NCBI RefSeq assembly: GCF_028372415.1
Contig: NC_092876.1
Location: 217,793,528 to 217,857,527, forward strand
Direction: 5' to 3'
Length of the DNA stretch: 64,000 bases
From: Notamacropus eugenii
Lineage: Eukaryota; Chordata; Mammalia; Diprotodontia; Macropodidae
The position numbers and the translations under genes are program-made. Below, one piece after another: positions 42,896-52,545 of the stretch; the first letter of the stretch is position 1, and each line of letters opens with the position of its first letter. The notes under the pieces were generated by a model. The model had not been told where the DNA came from, made no database searches, and saw nothing but the letters and a program-made list of their open reading frames with translations.

Positions 42896-43354
42896 AAGTG
42901 AATTTGAATAACCACAGGCTACTACTAATGGAAATTGTAATAACCTAAGACAGACATGATTTTATTTCCATATCCCATGAAAATGCTTTAAATAATTGCT
43001 TGCCTTCTAAGAAATCACTTACTTAGATAATGGCACCTGCTAAATCTGTTTACAGCATACCTTTAAATTTGAAGATAGGTATTTTTAATCTCCTACATAT
43101 GCTTACAAAAAAAAATTGTTGGATGTACTCAAGCAGCAGGTGCTCACTCTTTTGCTAGCTCTCTCCAGAACCTAATACCTGCATAAATGTCAATGTCAGA
43201 TTTTCATTTATTTTTCCATTTCTGAAACATGTTGGTTGTCCAGGCTGTTAGAACTGCATATAGTTGCTACACAAAATAAATCAGAGGAAAAAGCATGAGG
43301 TGCTTCCTTTCTAAGCCGGATCTTCCTCCCATTCACCTAATTACACAATTTTAG
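42896..43354. other. Repeat-free block
   Basis: No repeat or gene recognised across about 450 bp in a SINE-dense neighbourhood. It might be constrained non-coding sequence; nothing inside identifies a function. Confidence 0.3.
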
Positions 43355-43680
43355 GATTGGAATCAATCAATTAACATTTACTAATCACCTACTTAGCACT
43401 ATGTGCTAAGCATCATACAGCAAAGCCAATTCCTGGGACTTACAATCTAGCAAGGGGAGACAACACTAACAAGTACTGATATATACTCAAACATGAATAC
43501 CCAATATAACTTATCTGACAAGTGAATAAGTGAACTGAAGGCATTTATTAAGCACCAGCTAAATTCTAAGCACTGTATTCTAAGCACTGGGTATACAAAT
43601 AGGGAGAAAAGACAGTTTCTGTTCTCAAGGACCTCACATTCTAATTGAGGGAAACAAACAATAAAGGAAGGTGAGCTTCA
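43355..43680 (+). repeat. Family K segment(s)
   Basis: Two K starts in tandem: 'tactaatcacctacttagca' at ~43378 and 'gcatttattaagcaccagct' at ~43540, followed by 'tctgttctcaaggacctcac' and 'attctaattgagggaaac'. Confidence 0.6.
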
Positions 43681-43756
43681 GGGTGATGACAAGGCCAAGA
43701 GTAGTTGTTTAGACTCTGCTTGAAGACCCCCAAGGTAGTTGAATCTAATTACCTCT

Positions 43757-44009
43757 ATTGTTGAGCCATTTTCAGTCATGTCTGACCCTTTGTGACCCCA
43801 TTTGGGGTTTTCTTGGCAAAGATACTGGAGTGGTTTGCCATTTCCTTCTCCAGTTCATTTGACAGATTAAGAAACTGGGGCAAACAGGATTCAGTGACTT
43901 GTCCAGGGCCACATAGCTAGTAAGTGTCTGAGGCCAGATTTGAACTCATAAAGAGTTTTTGTGACTCCAGGCCCGGTGCTCTATCCACTGCACCACCTAA
44001 CTGCCCAGT
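43757..44009 (-). mobile_element. SINE family B, antisense, full length
   Basis: Very regular antisense B copy: 'catgtctgaccctttgtgac', 'ggggttttcttggcaaag', 'ttgccatttccttctccag', 'ggccagatttgaactcat' and 'tatccactgcaccacctaac'. One of the least diverged B copies here. Confidence 0.9.
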
Positions 44010-44017
44010 ATCTGTAG

Positions 44018-44312
44018 AGGCAGCTAAACAGTGCAGGAGTTAGGAGGACCTGAGTTCAAATCTCACCTCAGACACTTGATACTCACTAGCTGTGTGACCT
44101 TGGGCAAGTCACTTACCCCATTTGCCAAATCCTAGGTCATCTCCAGTCATCCTGATGAATATCTGGTCACTCGATTCAGATGGCTCTGGAGGAGAAGTGA
44201 AGCTGGTGACCTGCATAGCCCTCCCTCACTTAAAACAAAGTCAAGTGCAAACCATGTCATCATATCTCTGATGGCATGGTCTTCTTTGGCAAGGAAGGAC
44301 AAACACACATGG
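44018..44312 (+). mobile_element. SINE with tRNA-type head and family C tail
   Basis: The head 'gaggcagctaaacagtgcag', 'acctgagttcaaatctcacc' and 'cttgggcaagtcacttac' runs straight into the C tail 'catctccagtcatcctgatg', 'gatggctctggaggagaag' and 'gaaggacaaacaca'. This shows that family C can carry a tRNA-like promoter half, unlike the long form at 7447 and 42283. Confidence 0.82.
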
Positions 44313-44512
44313 CTGCAGAGGCAGCCTATTCAGTTTGGTGGAGCTCTGGGAGGAAATTTAACTCATTTAAACTTGCCTTTTTGCAATTTCCAAATTGCTG
44401 GGCTATCACATTCCTGCTAGTCAAGTTTTTTCTAGGCCAAATGTCCCCACTTCCTTTACTAATGTGGCATGGTTGTCACCATCATAGTTGTCCTCCTCTG
44501 GAAACTCTAGGT

Positions 44513-44706
44513 CAGGGGTGGGGAACCTGAAGCCTCAAGACCACATGTGCTCCTCTAGGTCCTCAAGTGTGGCCCTTTGGCTGAATCCAAACTTCTCAGA
44601 ACAAATTCCCTTAATAAAAGTGTTTGTTCTGTAAAACTTGGACTCAGTCAAAGAGCCCCACTCAAGGATCTAGAAGGCCACGTGTTCCCAAAGGTTCCCT
44701 CCCCTG
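44513..44706. mobile_element. Near-palindromic hAT-type MITE (~194 bp)
   Basis: Left arm 'caggggtggggaacctg', 'gtcctcaagtgtggccc', 'gctgaatccaaact', 'cagaacaaattccctt'. The right arm is the same order inverted: 'gtttgttctgt', 'cttggactcagtc', 'ccccactcaaggatct', 'ggttccctcccctg'. The two arms meet near 44615 with almost no unique centre. Flanks 'ctctaggt' (44505-44512) and 'ctctaaac' (44707-44714) could be a decayed 8-bp duplication, the size made by hAT transposases. No coding capacity. Confidence 0.85.
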
Positions 44707-44945
44707 CTCTAAACAGTACAGTGGATAGAGCCCTGGGCCCACATGAGTTGGAATCTGGTCTCAGATACTGGTTGTGTGATCCTGTGCAAATGATTTAACC
44801 TGTTTGCCTCAGTTTCCTCATCTGAAGAATGGAGATAATAATATTACCGATCTCTCAGGGTTATTGTGAAGACTAGGTGAGATAATATTTATAAGCATTT
44901 AGCATAGTAGCTGGCACTATATCCATGTCAGCTATTTTATTTATT
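44707..44945 (+). mobile_element. SINE family A (THER1-type)
   Basis: 'cagtggatagagccctggg', 'gtttgcctcagtttcctca', 'ggagataataatattacc', 'agggttattgtgaagac' and 'tatttataagcatttagc' in order, directly beside the MITE. Confidence 0.8.
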
Positions 44946-45191
44946 TCTTTTCTTTTTCAATGTCTTTCCAAAACTGCAGTGAACAGAACTTAACATATTA
45001 CTCCACACATGGTCTGACCAGGACATAGTGCCACAGAACTATCAACTCCTTATTCTTGGCACTTACCATAGTCAAAAAAAAAATTCCCTTTTTTTTTTTT
45101 GGCTGCCGTATCATCTTGTTGAATAATATTCAGATTGATGTCCACTAAAAACCCAAAATTTTCTAATAACCACATTCTTGTTCTGTCTCAT
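44946..45191. other. Unassigned old repeat candidate
   Basis: Sequence such as 'cacacatggtctgaccagga' looks repeat-like and seems to continue after the following SINE ('tttgaacccatatgtaagat', 45638 on), but I cannot name the family. Confidence 0.3.
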
Positions 45192-45299
45192 TTCTTTCCT
45201 TCCTTCCTTCCTTCCTTCCTTCCTTCCTTCCTTCCTTCCTTCCTTCCTTCCTTCCTTCCTTCCTTCTTTTCTTTCTTCTTTCCCTCTCTCTCTCTCACA

Positions 45300-45351
<52 letters not shown>
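45192..45351. repeat. Compound microsatellite (CTTC)n-(CT)n-(AC)n
   Basis: (CTTC)n from about 45192 to 45266, a CT-rich bridge, then (AC)n at 45296-45351 with one 'at' interruption. Open frames of 74-104 codons in all phases here are repeat artefacts. Confidence 0.97.
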
Positions 45352-45354
<3 letters not shown>

Positions 45355-45616
45355 CTAGGTGGCAGAGTAGATAGAGCAGTGGACTCTTGGATTCAGGAAG
45401 ACCTGAGGTCAAATCCTGCTCAGACAGTTACTAGCTGTGTGACCCTGGGCAAGTCACTTAACCTCTGTTTGCCTCAGTTTCCTCAACGGTAAAATGAGGA
45501 TAATAATAGCACATACCTGCTAGGGTTATTGTGAGGATCAAAGGAGATACTCTTTGTAAAGTGCTTGACACAGTACCTGACATATGGAAGGTGTTGTGTA
45601 AATGCTTATTCTCTTT
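45352..45616 (+). mobile_element. SINE family A (THER1-type), full length
   Basis: 'gctaggtggcagagtagata', 'ctagctgtgtgaccctggg', 'gtttgcctcagtttcctc', 'ggataataatagcacata', 'ttgtgaggatcaaagga', 'gtaaagtgcttgacacag'. It begins at the (AC)n run, so the microsatellite lies at its 5' boundary. Confidence 0.88.
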
Positions 45617-46149
45617 CCCTTTTACTCACAGAGTTGGCTTTTGAACCCATATGTAAGATTTCATATTTATCTCCATTAAATCTCTACCTCTTAGATTTGG
45701 CTTCAATGTGGAATGGAGATGAAATGTCATGTGAAGAACTATTTTTGAAGGCTTATTTGGCTGGACAAAAAAGTGCTTTAAAAATAAAAAAGTAATATGT
45801 AATAAAGATGGGAAAGGAGGAAGGGAGCAGGTGCAAAGGCTTTAAATGCCAAGTAAAGCAATTCATTTTTTATCCCCAAAGTCATAGAGAGTCACTGGAT
45901 ATTACTGAGTAGAGAGGGGCTGTGGCTAGGTTTTAGTCCATTAAGATCTTAGATCCCCATACTATTATCCAGTGTGTTAACTATTCCTCCCAGCTTGGTA
46001 TGATATACAGTTTTGATGAGCATACCATCTTTGCCTTAAAACTTGAATGAAGAATAATAAATGATAAGTGGATAAAGCATTAATAAAAATGTTAAATGCC
46101 ACAGGAATGGGCCCAATTCCTGTGAAGGTAAAAATGATGGGCCATCTAA
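45617..46149. other. Unassigned
   Basis: The first ~80 bp may continue the unnamed old repeat of 44946-45191. The rest has no landmark except a K-like 'agtcatagagagtcactgg' and 'gcatgccaagtaaag' context. Confidence 0.3.
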
Positions 46150-46870
46150 GAAAAGCTCCTCAAGCAAGACCTATTTCAGCAGTTTACCACTTTTAGCCTT
46201 AATAATATGATTATCATAATAAGACTTATTTAGAAATGTCCCTTTTTATGTTTGGTTAAACTAGGATCCACTAATGGGATTTAAGGATTACAAGAATATG
46301 GGGAAAATGCAGGAAATGAGATTATTCACAACTGCATCTCTTCCAGCAAGCCCTTTTATTTGAGTCACCAGGAGGCTTTTCTATAACTATGGTGACCCAA
46401 GTATATTGAACTATGATTGATATTCAATTAATCTGAACATGTAAGGCTCTTTAAGAGATATTACCTTTTCAGAAATCCAGCCCTGAATCTCCTAGATGTT
46501 AAATTTGATTAAGTGTTCCATTTGTTAGATAGACTAGTGAATTGTTTTCACCCCTGTGTTACCCTTCCTTGAAGCCTGGAGTGTTTCAAGGAAGCCTCCC
46601 AGTCATCATTAGGGTAATTCATTTATAATCTAGAATGTCTGTGTAGTCTTAATTAGATTTTAAATACTTTAGGGATTACAATACTTCTACAATACATTTT
46701 TTTCAATTTAGATGGCGGCTTGATGCAGTTATCTTTTCCCCATTTGAAATAACTGTCTTTGAAGCAGCTAAATTTTTCAAATAAAACAAATCAAGAACAA
46801 ATGTCTGAAGCCTTCTGGTCTGTCAATGGTATTTACTGAGGCTCCACAGAGTATAAATACTTGATTTGGA
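46150..46870. other. Repeat-free block, candidate conserved non-coding element
   Basis: About 720 bp with no SINE, LINE or microsatellite. It has several homeodomain-type cores ('ttcaattaatctgaac', 'gtcttaattagatttt') and a perfect 10-bp inverted repeat at 46564-46594. No open frame of note. Absence of repeats in this SINE-dense window is the only sign of constraint. Confidence 0.35.
46564..46594. promoter_or_regulatory. Inverted repeat of two STAT-like TTCN3GAA motifs
   Basis: 46564-46573 'cttccttgaa' and 46585-46594 'ttcaaggaag' are exact reverse complements around an 11-nt spacer. Each arm contains TTCNNNGAA, the general STAT/GAS consensus. Binding is not shown. Confidence 0.4.
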
Positions 46871-46974
46871 GATATATTGAGGAAGACATGAGAGACTATC
46901 AGGTTTAAAAGTTGGAAATTCTTGCTAACAGCACTGGAGAAAGTTTCATTAGAATATTGAGATTGAAAATTAGA

Positions 46975-47110
46975 TTAATCATGTTTAATAGGAATGCGTA
47001 TGTAGAGTCTATATCAGATTGCAGACTGTCTTAGGGGTGAGGGGGCAGAAAATTTAAAACATGTGGAATGAATGTTAAAAACTAAAAATAAATAAGTTAA
47101 TGAAAACTAG
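46975..47110 (+). mobile_element. L1 3' end, very short
   Basis: 'ctatatcagattgcagactg', a G-rich 'ggggtgagggggcag' and 'gaatgaatgttaaaaact' with an A-rich end form the last ~130 bp of an L1 3' UTR. Confidence 0.7.
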
Positions 47111-47444
47111 ATTGATCATTTATCACAGCATGATGTCTAGTAGAAATGAAAGGCCCAACACAGATATAGCCCATTCACCAGGGATGATATCTCCAGAAAA
47201 AAAAAACAGCAGAAAAATATTGGGATGATATCGCCAGAGGACATCATCAGCCCTGCAAAAATGGATGCATGAGTTGCTCTGACTATATGTGTGCCTTGGC
47301 TATGTGTCCTCCGTGTGTGTGGTCTCTATACATGTGCCCTAATCACATACATTTCCTATGCATGTGCCCTCCATACACATTCCCTGGTATTATATAGTCC
47401 CTACATGTATGCTATGATAAATTAAGACATCTTTTGTCTCAATT

Positions 47445-47710
47445 CTTGACTAGCCCTCAGTCACTGAATGGGTGTTGCCTCAGACAAACTAAGACCTAAG
47501 AAAGATCCCGTTTAGAAAGGCCAAGATCATCCACTGCATCCTGGGCCACTGCCAGTTGACTATTGCCTTTGCACTTGACTTTTAGGATTCTAGAAGACAA
47601 AATGAGGGTGATGACTTTGCTTAGCTCTACCTCATTTAAATCCAATTCATGCACAAATCAAGGCATGATGTCACTGATCCTCTGAGAATGAAGGATGAGT
47701 GACATCAATA
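47445..47710 (+). mobile_element. SINE family C
   Basis: 'tcactgaatgggtgttgcct', 'gacaaactaagacctaag', 'catccactgcatcctgggc' and the end 'gagaatgaaggatgagtga'. The upstream extension present at 7447 and 42283 is not clear here. Confidence 0.75.
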
Positions 47711-48654
47711 CTTCTTTGAATATTTCAGGTACTTCCTAGTTTGTGGAGAAAAGTGAGTAAGAGGTTTAATAGGATTGTACAGACAGAATGGGTGCCAGAT
47801 GGGAGAGTTGTCCCAGTACTAGGAATGGATTGGAAGAAGAAAGGAGGCCTCCCATATGAACATTAGATACAATCCCTTACTTAGTGAGGGCCTAGAATCT
47901 ATGAGGAGACTTCCTTACCAAACTCGGTAAGGTTTCCCCAGTGACTAAGGACATGACATGGTCATTGCCTTCAGACTGTCCTGCAGAACAGGGCTTAGGT
48001 ATTCAACTTATTTTTTGTGACTTTAGAGAGAAGAAGACAATACAATGAGTATTAGAGGAAGACAGATTTCTGATCCAGATTTCTGTGTCTATGAATTTTT
48101 GCTCTGGGAACACTCACCAGACAAATGCTTTATGGGCCTGGATATATATGACAGTTTCCCCCAAAACTCACCCCTTTAACCTCCTAAACCTATACACAGG
48201 AACAGACAGGAAACAACAAAGAAAGGACTAGTCAGAGAGAGTGACATGAAAGAATGATACAGTTAGAGGCAGTCATTTTTGCTTAAAGCAAACTAAATCA
48301 AGCAGACTGAAGAAAACACAGAGAATCCCAAAGAGGCTACCTGTCACATAACTTCCAAGTCTTTATTTCTGCTGAGGATAGTGACCTACCTGAAGCCCTG
48401 AGAAGCGGAGTGGATAGCTGGGAGGAAAGGGAAAAGCTGAAAAAAAAGTTTTCCCTCCAGATGTCTTAAAAAAACTCAAGTCCTGGGAAGAAAAAAAACT
48501 GGTCAATTACAACATTTCCAAGGTACTTCTGTCTCTGAGCACAGTCTTATACAGAGCTGGGACAAGGAATTTTTGTGCACTAGAAGTTTAAATATTACAA
48601 CCCCACTGTGTTTTGCCAAAGGATTTGAACCTTTGAATTAGAGGACTTAGAGAC
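47711..48654. other. Unassigned
   Basis: No gene or repeat recognised. Confidence 0.35.
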
Positions 48655-49015
48655 AGGGAGCTTAGAGACTGTCTGGTTCAAATCCCTCATTTTACAGATG
48701 AGGAAACTGAGAAGCAGAAAACAAGATTTGCCCTGGGTCAAGATAAGTGGTTGAGGTCAAGATTAGAATCCAGGTACTCTCATGCCAAATTCAGCATAGA
48801 TGCCACACCATATGGTAATTTGTTGTCATAACAGCAGAAACAGTTGGCATTTATGTAATGATCTGAGGATTGCAAAGTATCTTACTTATGTTATTTGATC
48901 CTAACTATTATTAGAATATATGAAGCAAGTGCTGTTGTTATCCCCACTACACAGGTTTGGAAACAGAGGCTCAGAAAGTTTTAATGACTTGGCCAGGGCC
49001 ACACAAATAGTAAAG
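48655..49015 (-). mobile_element. Two adjacent antisense SINEs (MIR, then family A)
   Basis: 48655-48820 has 'attttacagatgaggaaact' and 'gattagaatccaggtactc'. 48840-49015 has 'tgaggattgcaaagtatct', 'gaaacagaggctcagaaag' and 'ggccagggccacacaaat'. Confidence 0.65.
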
Positions 49016-49134
49016 TATTTAAATAGATAGTTACTGAATAGATAGTATCTAAGCAGATACTTACCAAAGGGATAGCGAGTATCTAAACCGAAACTCAATA
49101 GATAATAAGTATCTAAACAGATACTAAGTTGTTA

Positions 49135-49300
49135 TTATCTTTCATTCTCAAAGAGGACCCCAGGAAGATGATGTCATGACTTGTGAGTGAATTGGATTTA
49201 AGTGAGGGAGGGCTGTGCCAGGTCACCAGCTTCACTTTCTCCTCTGGAGCCATCTGGGTCCAGTGGCAAGATATAGATCAGCACTACTGGAAATGGCCCC
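49135..49300 (-). mobile_element. SINE family C, antisense, inside the minisatellite
   Basis: 'ctttcattctcaaagaggac', 'gtgaattggatttaagtgag', 'cctctggagccatctgggtc' are the reverse complement of the C landmarks. Confidence 0.82.
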
Positions 49301-49379
49301 TAAAATGGATACTCAGTAGATAGTGTCTAAAGTTTTGTGGTTTAGTCTCCTCTGGTACCCTGTGGTACACAGCATGCCA

Positions 49380-49566
49380 ATACATGGGTTTTTCTTGGCA
49401 AAGATACTGGAGTGGTATGCTATTTCCTGGCCCAGTGGATTAAGGCAAACAGAGATGATAATGATTGCCCAGGCTCACCCAGCTAGTAGGAGTCTGAGCT
49501 GAATTTGAACTCAGGTGTTTCTGACTCCAACCCAGCTACTGTATCCACTGATTCACCTAGCTGCCT
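49380..49566 (-). mobile_element. SINE family B, antisense, inside the minisatellite
   Basis: 'gtttttcttggcaaagatac', 'tggagtggtatgctatttcc', 'tgcccaggctcacccagct' and 'tgattcacctagctgcctcc'. Confidence 0.8.
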
Positions 49567-49620
49567 CCAACTATCTAAACAGATTTTTGCTAAAAGATAG
49601 TAAGTATCTAAAGCAGGCTT

Positions 49621-50309
49621 TGAGCTCAAATATTCCAGATTCCAACTCCAGTGCTCCTCAATTTGTGTTGGAACAAATCCTGACTTGTCATGCCAGCCAA
49701 ATTTTGTCACTGAAGATGCATTTTAAAAATTTTTTAAATGCATTCATTGCTCTTCCCCCTAAAGGCTGTGCCTTAGGCAGTCATCTGCTTTGCCTCCTCC
49801 TAACCCAGCCCTGGTCTAGACCACCAAGTTCTTCCTCTTTCTGGGTGTAGCTGTACTTTGTCTACCTCTGCAGAGAACATCATGACTTTGGATACTTAGA
49901 AACTCTTAGCCACAACTGCTCCACTTGTAAACAGCCTGTCATGTAGGTTTCTATAAAGATTTTCTTATGTTGGCTAGGAAGACTTTGAGCTTCTGAAAAG
50001 TCATGAGCGACTGAAAAGACACTTAATCAAGTGTGAGTTCCTCTGTAAAGTTTAGAACAGTTTCTCTTCCTTTACCCCCATTTTTCCGTGTTGATGAAAT
50101 AGGGTGAGTAAGCTTTCACTTCACAGAAAGGGAAAGGGGCTGGTGCAGAAATTGATGTTTTCAAACTTCTTTGAAATCTTGTCAGCTGTGCTTTCATAAA
50201 AGCACAAGCTATTATTATTTTCTCATTAAGATCACTTGCCTTTCAACTCTAACACCCACTGTTAAAACTCTCAAAGTTAAGAAAAACTTTGCTCTTCTTT
50301 GCCTATTCT
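49621..50309. other. Unassigned
   Basis: The frame 49515-49850 (111 codons) starts in the SINE B/minisatellite region and is not a known protein. No repeat recognised in the remainder. Confidence 0.35.
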
Positions 50310-50870
50310 GCCAAACAATCAAACAAGCAGTTATTAAGCACTGACTACTGTGCCCAGTAGTGGGCCAAGGGCTGGGAATACGAAGCAAGAGAAAAAAATT
50401 GGCCCCCATCCTCAAAGTACTTCCATTCTAATGGGGGAGATATCATGTATATAACTAGATACATTCAGAGTAAGTGGGACATAACCTTGGTGGGGGGGAG
50501 ACTCAAGAAAGCGGGGGATCAGGAAAGGCCCACTGTAGAAGGCGATATTGTTGTGTTTGCCCTTCATTCTCAAAAAGGACCATGACATCAGGAAGGTCAT
50601 GCCATGTCTTGCAAGTGAATTGGATTTAAGTGCGGGAGGGCTGTGCAAAGTCACCAGACTCATTTTCTCCTCCAGAGCCATCTAGGTCCAGTGACCAGAC
50701 ATAGATCAAGATGACTGGAGATGGCCCTGGATACAGTAGGAGACCTTGACTTTTTTCAGCTAAGGTCTTTAACAGGTCTCAGTTTGTATGAGGCAATGTT
50801 CATTCAGTGATTAAGGCTAAATCTGTCTTAAAGGAAGCCAGGGATTGAACATCAAGCTTGAGGAAATATC
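50310..50870 (+). repeat. Family K split by an antisense SINE
   Basis: K left part 50310-50545 ('cagttattaagcactgacta', 'gggccaagggctgggaatac', 'ctaatgggggagatatc', 'gaaaggcccactgtagaagg'); right part 50826-50870 ('cttaaaggaagccaggga'). The interruption is the family C SINE at 50545-50825. Confidence 0.7.
50545..50825 (-). mobile_element. SINE family C, antisense, inserted in family K
   Basis: 'gcccttcattctcaaaaagg', 'gtgaattggatttaagtgcg', 'ctcctccagagccatctagg', 'ggtctttaacaggtctcag' and 'gttcattcagtgattaagg' are the antisense C landmarks, full length. Confidence 0.85.
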
Positions 50871-51845
50871 ACAAATCTGACCCTGGATACAAAAGTGACC
50901 TCTCTGCTACTTGGGAAGTCCTTCCTTACAGCATCAAGCAATCAACAGCACAGCACAAGTGTTTCTAACTGGAAGACATCCATTTAATATTTCCAAATTA
51001 TCTAAAGTTCTATTCCTTTCAAAAGACCACCACATATAGTAGAGTATATAAGAGTGAGGATAGTCACAGGGAAAAATCATCCCGAAGTAGGGCAATGTAA
51101 GGGGTTATGATTGTCCTCCAGGGAACAGAGATGACTGTGGATCCACCCAGGGAGGGAGGAAGAGACAAAGGTGCTGTAAGACTTTGAAAACACACAGAGG
51201 AAGTCAGTGAACACATGAGAGACTGAGGGCAATGAAGCATGTCACTAAAACAGGGGGTGGGGATCCCCAGAGGGGGCTTCCTACAGAAACACACTCCTCC
51301 TCCCTAGCAACAGGCACTGGCCTTCTGGTTGACTTCCCCAGTACATGACTGCTAATGAGTTTTTTTTCCATGCTTTGAGACTTAGGGATTAGATACAGTA
51401 ACATCCTCTCAACTAAGCAGTTTTTTTTCTTAGGGGCTGTTGGGACTGCTTAACCAATGATTTGAGAAGTTGAGGAGATCCAAGCATCAATCAGTCAGGC
51501 AATCTCTTATCCTAAAATATAGCTGCATTTTAAAAAGCTCTCTGGCTTCATCCAACATAGAACTGATTTTATTGGGCATTTAACACCATAAAACATTATT
51601 TGGAATGCTTTGGTCCTTCCATGAGCCACTCTCCCATGGCAGATCACCAGACTAACTGCCTCTTAAACACAATGTTAAAAGCCCTGTTAATAGTAATAAC
51701 ATGCTAGTTGTCTTTCATCCAGAAGCATCAAGCAACGCTTTCCCATAATGAATAAACTAGGCTCCAGCCTATCTCTGAAAGAGTCAGCACATCTTACAAG
51801 GTGAAAGGCAACAGTGGAGTTTTAGACACTGCAAAGACAGCCAGA
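50871..51845. other. Unassigned repeat-poor block
   Basis: No repeat recognised. A TATA-like 'agagtatataagagtg' lies at about 51042-51057 and a palindrome 'ggggatcccc' at about 51259-51268. Neither is supported as a promoter by a downstream gene. Confidence 0.35.
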
Positions 51846-52000
51846 GAGGCAGCATGCTGGACAAAGGACTGACCTTAAACTCAGACAAACCTGGATTCAA
51901 GCCAGCCTCTGACAAATGGTAGCTATGTGACCATAGGCAAGTCATTTAATTTCTCAATGCCACCAGACAACTCTGAGAATATATGTTATGTTGGAATTTA
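51846..52000 (+). mobile_element. SINE family D
   Basis: 'agaggcagcatgctggacaa', 'caagccagcctctgacaaa', 'cataggcaagtcatttaatt' then D-type 'ccaccagacaactctgaga'. Confidence 0.6.
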
Positions 52001-52169
52001 GACCCTAGTCCCTTTTACTTGTAGAAAGTAATCACAAGAGACTGACAGGCTCAGGTTGCTTGATGATACCGTGGCTTTCTTCAAGATATCTCAAAGGCGT
52101 CTTTCTATAAGAGGTCTTCCCCATCTCCCCAGCCACTGAAACCATCCTCTTCAAGATTACCTGCCTTCT

Positions 52170-52320
52170 GGTCTGTATATATACAGATGGGCATATATAT
52201 ATGCATGTGTACATTTATATATGTATTGTTTACATATACACACATATATACATGCATACATACTTATATGCATGCATATATATGTTATATATATTATACA
52301 CCCACATACACACACGCATT
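52170..52320. repeat. AT/ATAC/CATA simple repeat
   Basis: Long stretch of 'tatatat', 'acatacat' and 'catgcata' units. Frames on both strands here (52157-52363 antisense, 52201-52422 sense) are low-complexity artefacts. Confidence 0.9.
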
Positions 52321-52457
52321 GCTTATAGACCAGGGATAAAAATATGGAGTCAAAGAACCACAATGACTGCTGTTTGGGCGTTGAATAAGAGAGTAGCAGG
52401 ACTTCCTATTTGCAGTTATTGAGAAGCTAAAGGCTAAAATGAAAGGTCTGAAGGGAA

Positions 52458-52545
52458 TTCAATTTAATTCAATTCAATCAGTACGTAAGTGCCTTCTCTA
52501 TACATTTTGCTAGGTGCTGGGGACGCAGTCATGGACTAGAAATGT
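52458..52545 (+). repeat. Family K start, fragment
   Basis: 'attcaattcaatcagtacg', 'ttgctaggtgctggggacg' resembles the K 5' part; the rest of K does not follow. Confidence 0.5.

Larger units (their letters stand above)
49016..49620. repeat. Interrupted minisatellite around 'gatagtaagtatctaaacag'
   Basis: At 49025-49130 units of 'agatagtatctaagcagata', 'gcgagtatctaaaccgaa' and 'taagtatctaaacagatac' recur about every 35-40 bp. Further units lie at 49300-49332 ('ggatactcagtagatagtg') and 49568-49615 ('actatctaaacagatt', 'gatagtaagtatctaaagc'). The gaps are filled by a family C SINE and a family B SINE, so the array predates both. Confidence 0.8.

Noticed and set aside
45111..45492. Several overlapping 74-104-codon frames around the CTTC and AC tracts
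   Set aside because: Open in many phases only because the microsatellite lacks stop codons.
49016..49620. CRISPR array
   Set aside because: The direct repeats are degenerate, uneven, separated by SINEs and lie in vertebrate DNA.
51042..51060. TATA box 'gtatataag' as a possible promoter
   Set aside because: No downstream exon, ORF or conserved element; AT-rich TATA matches are expected by chance.
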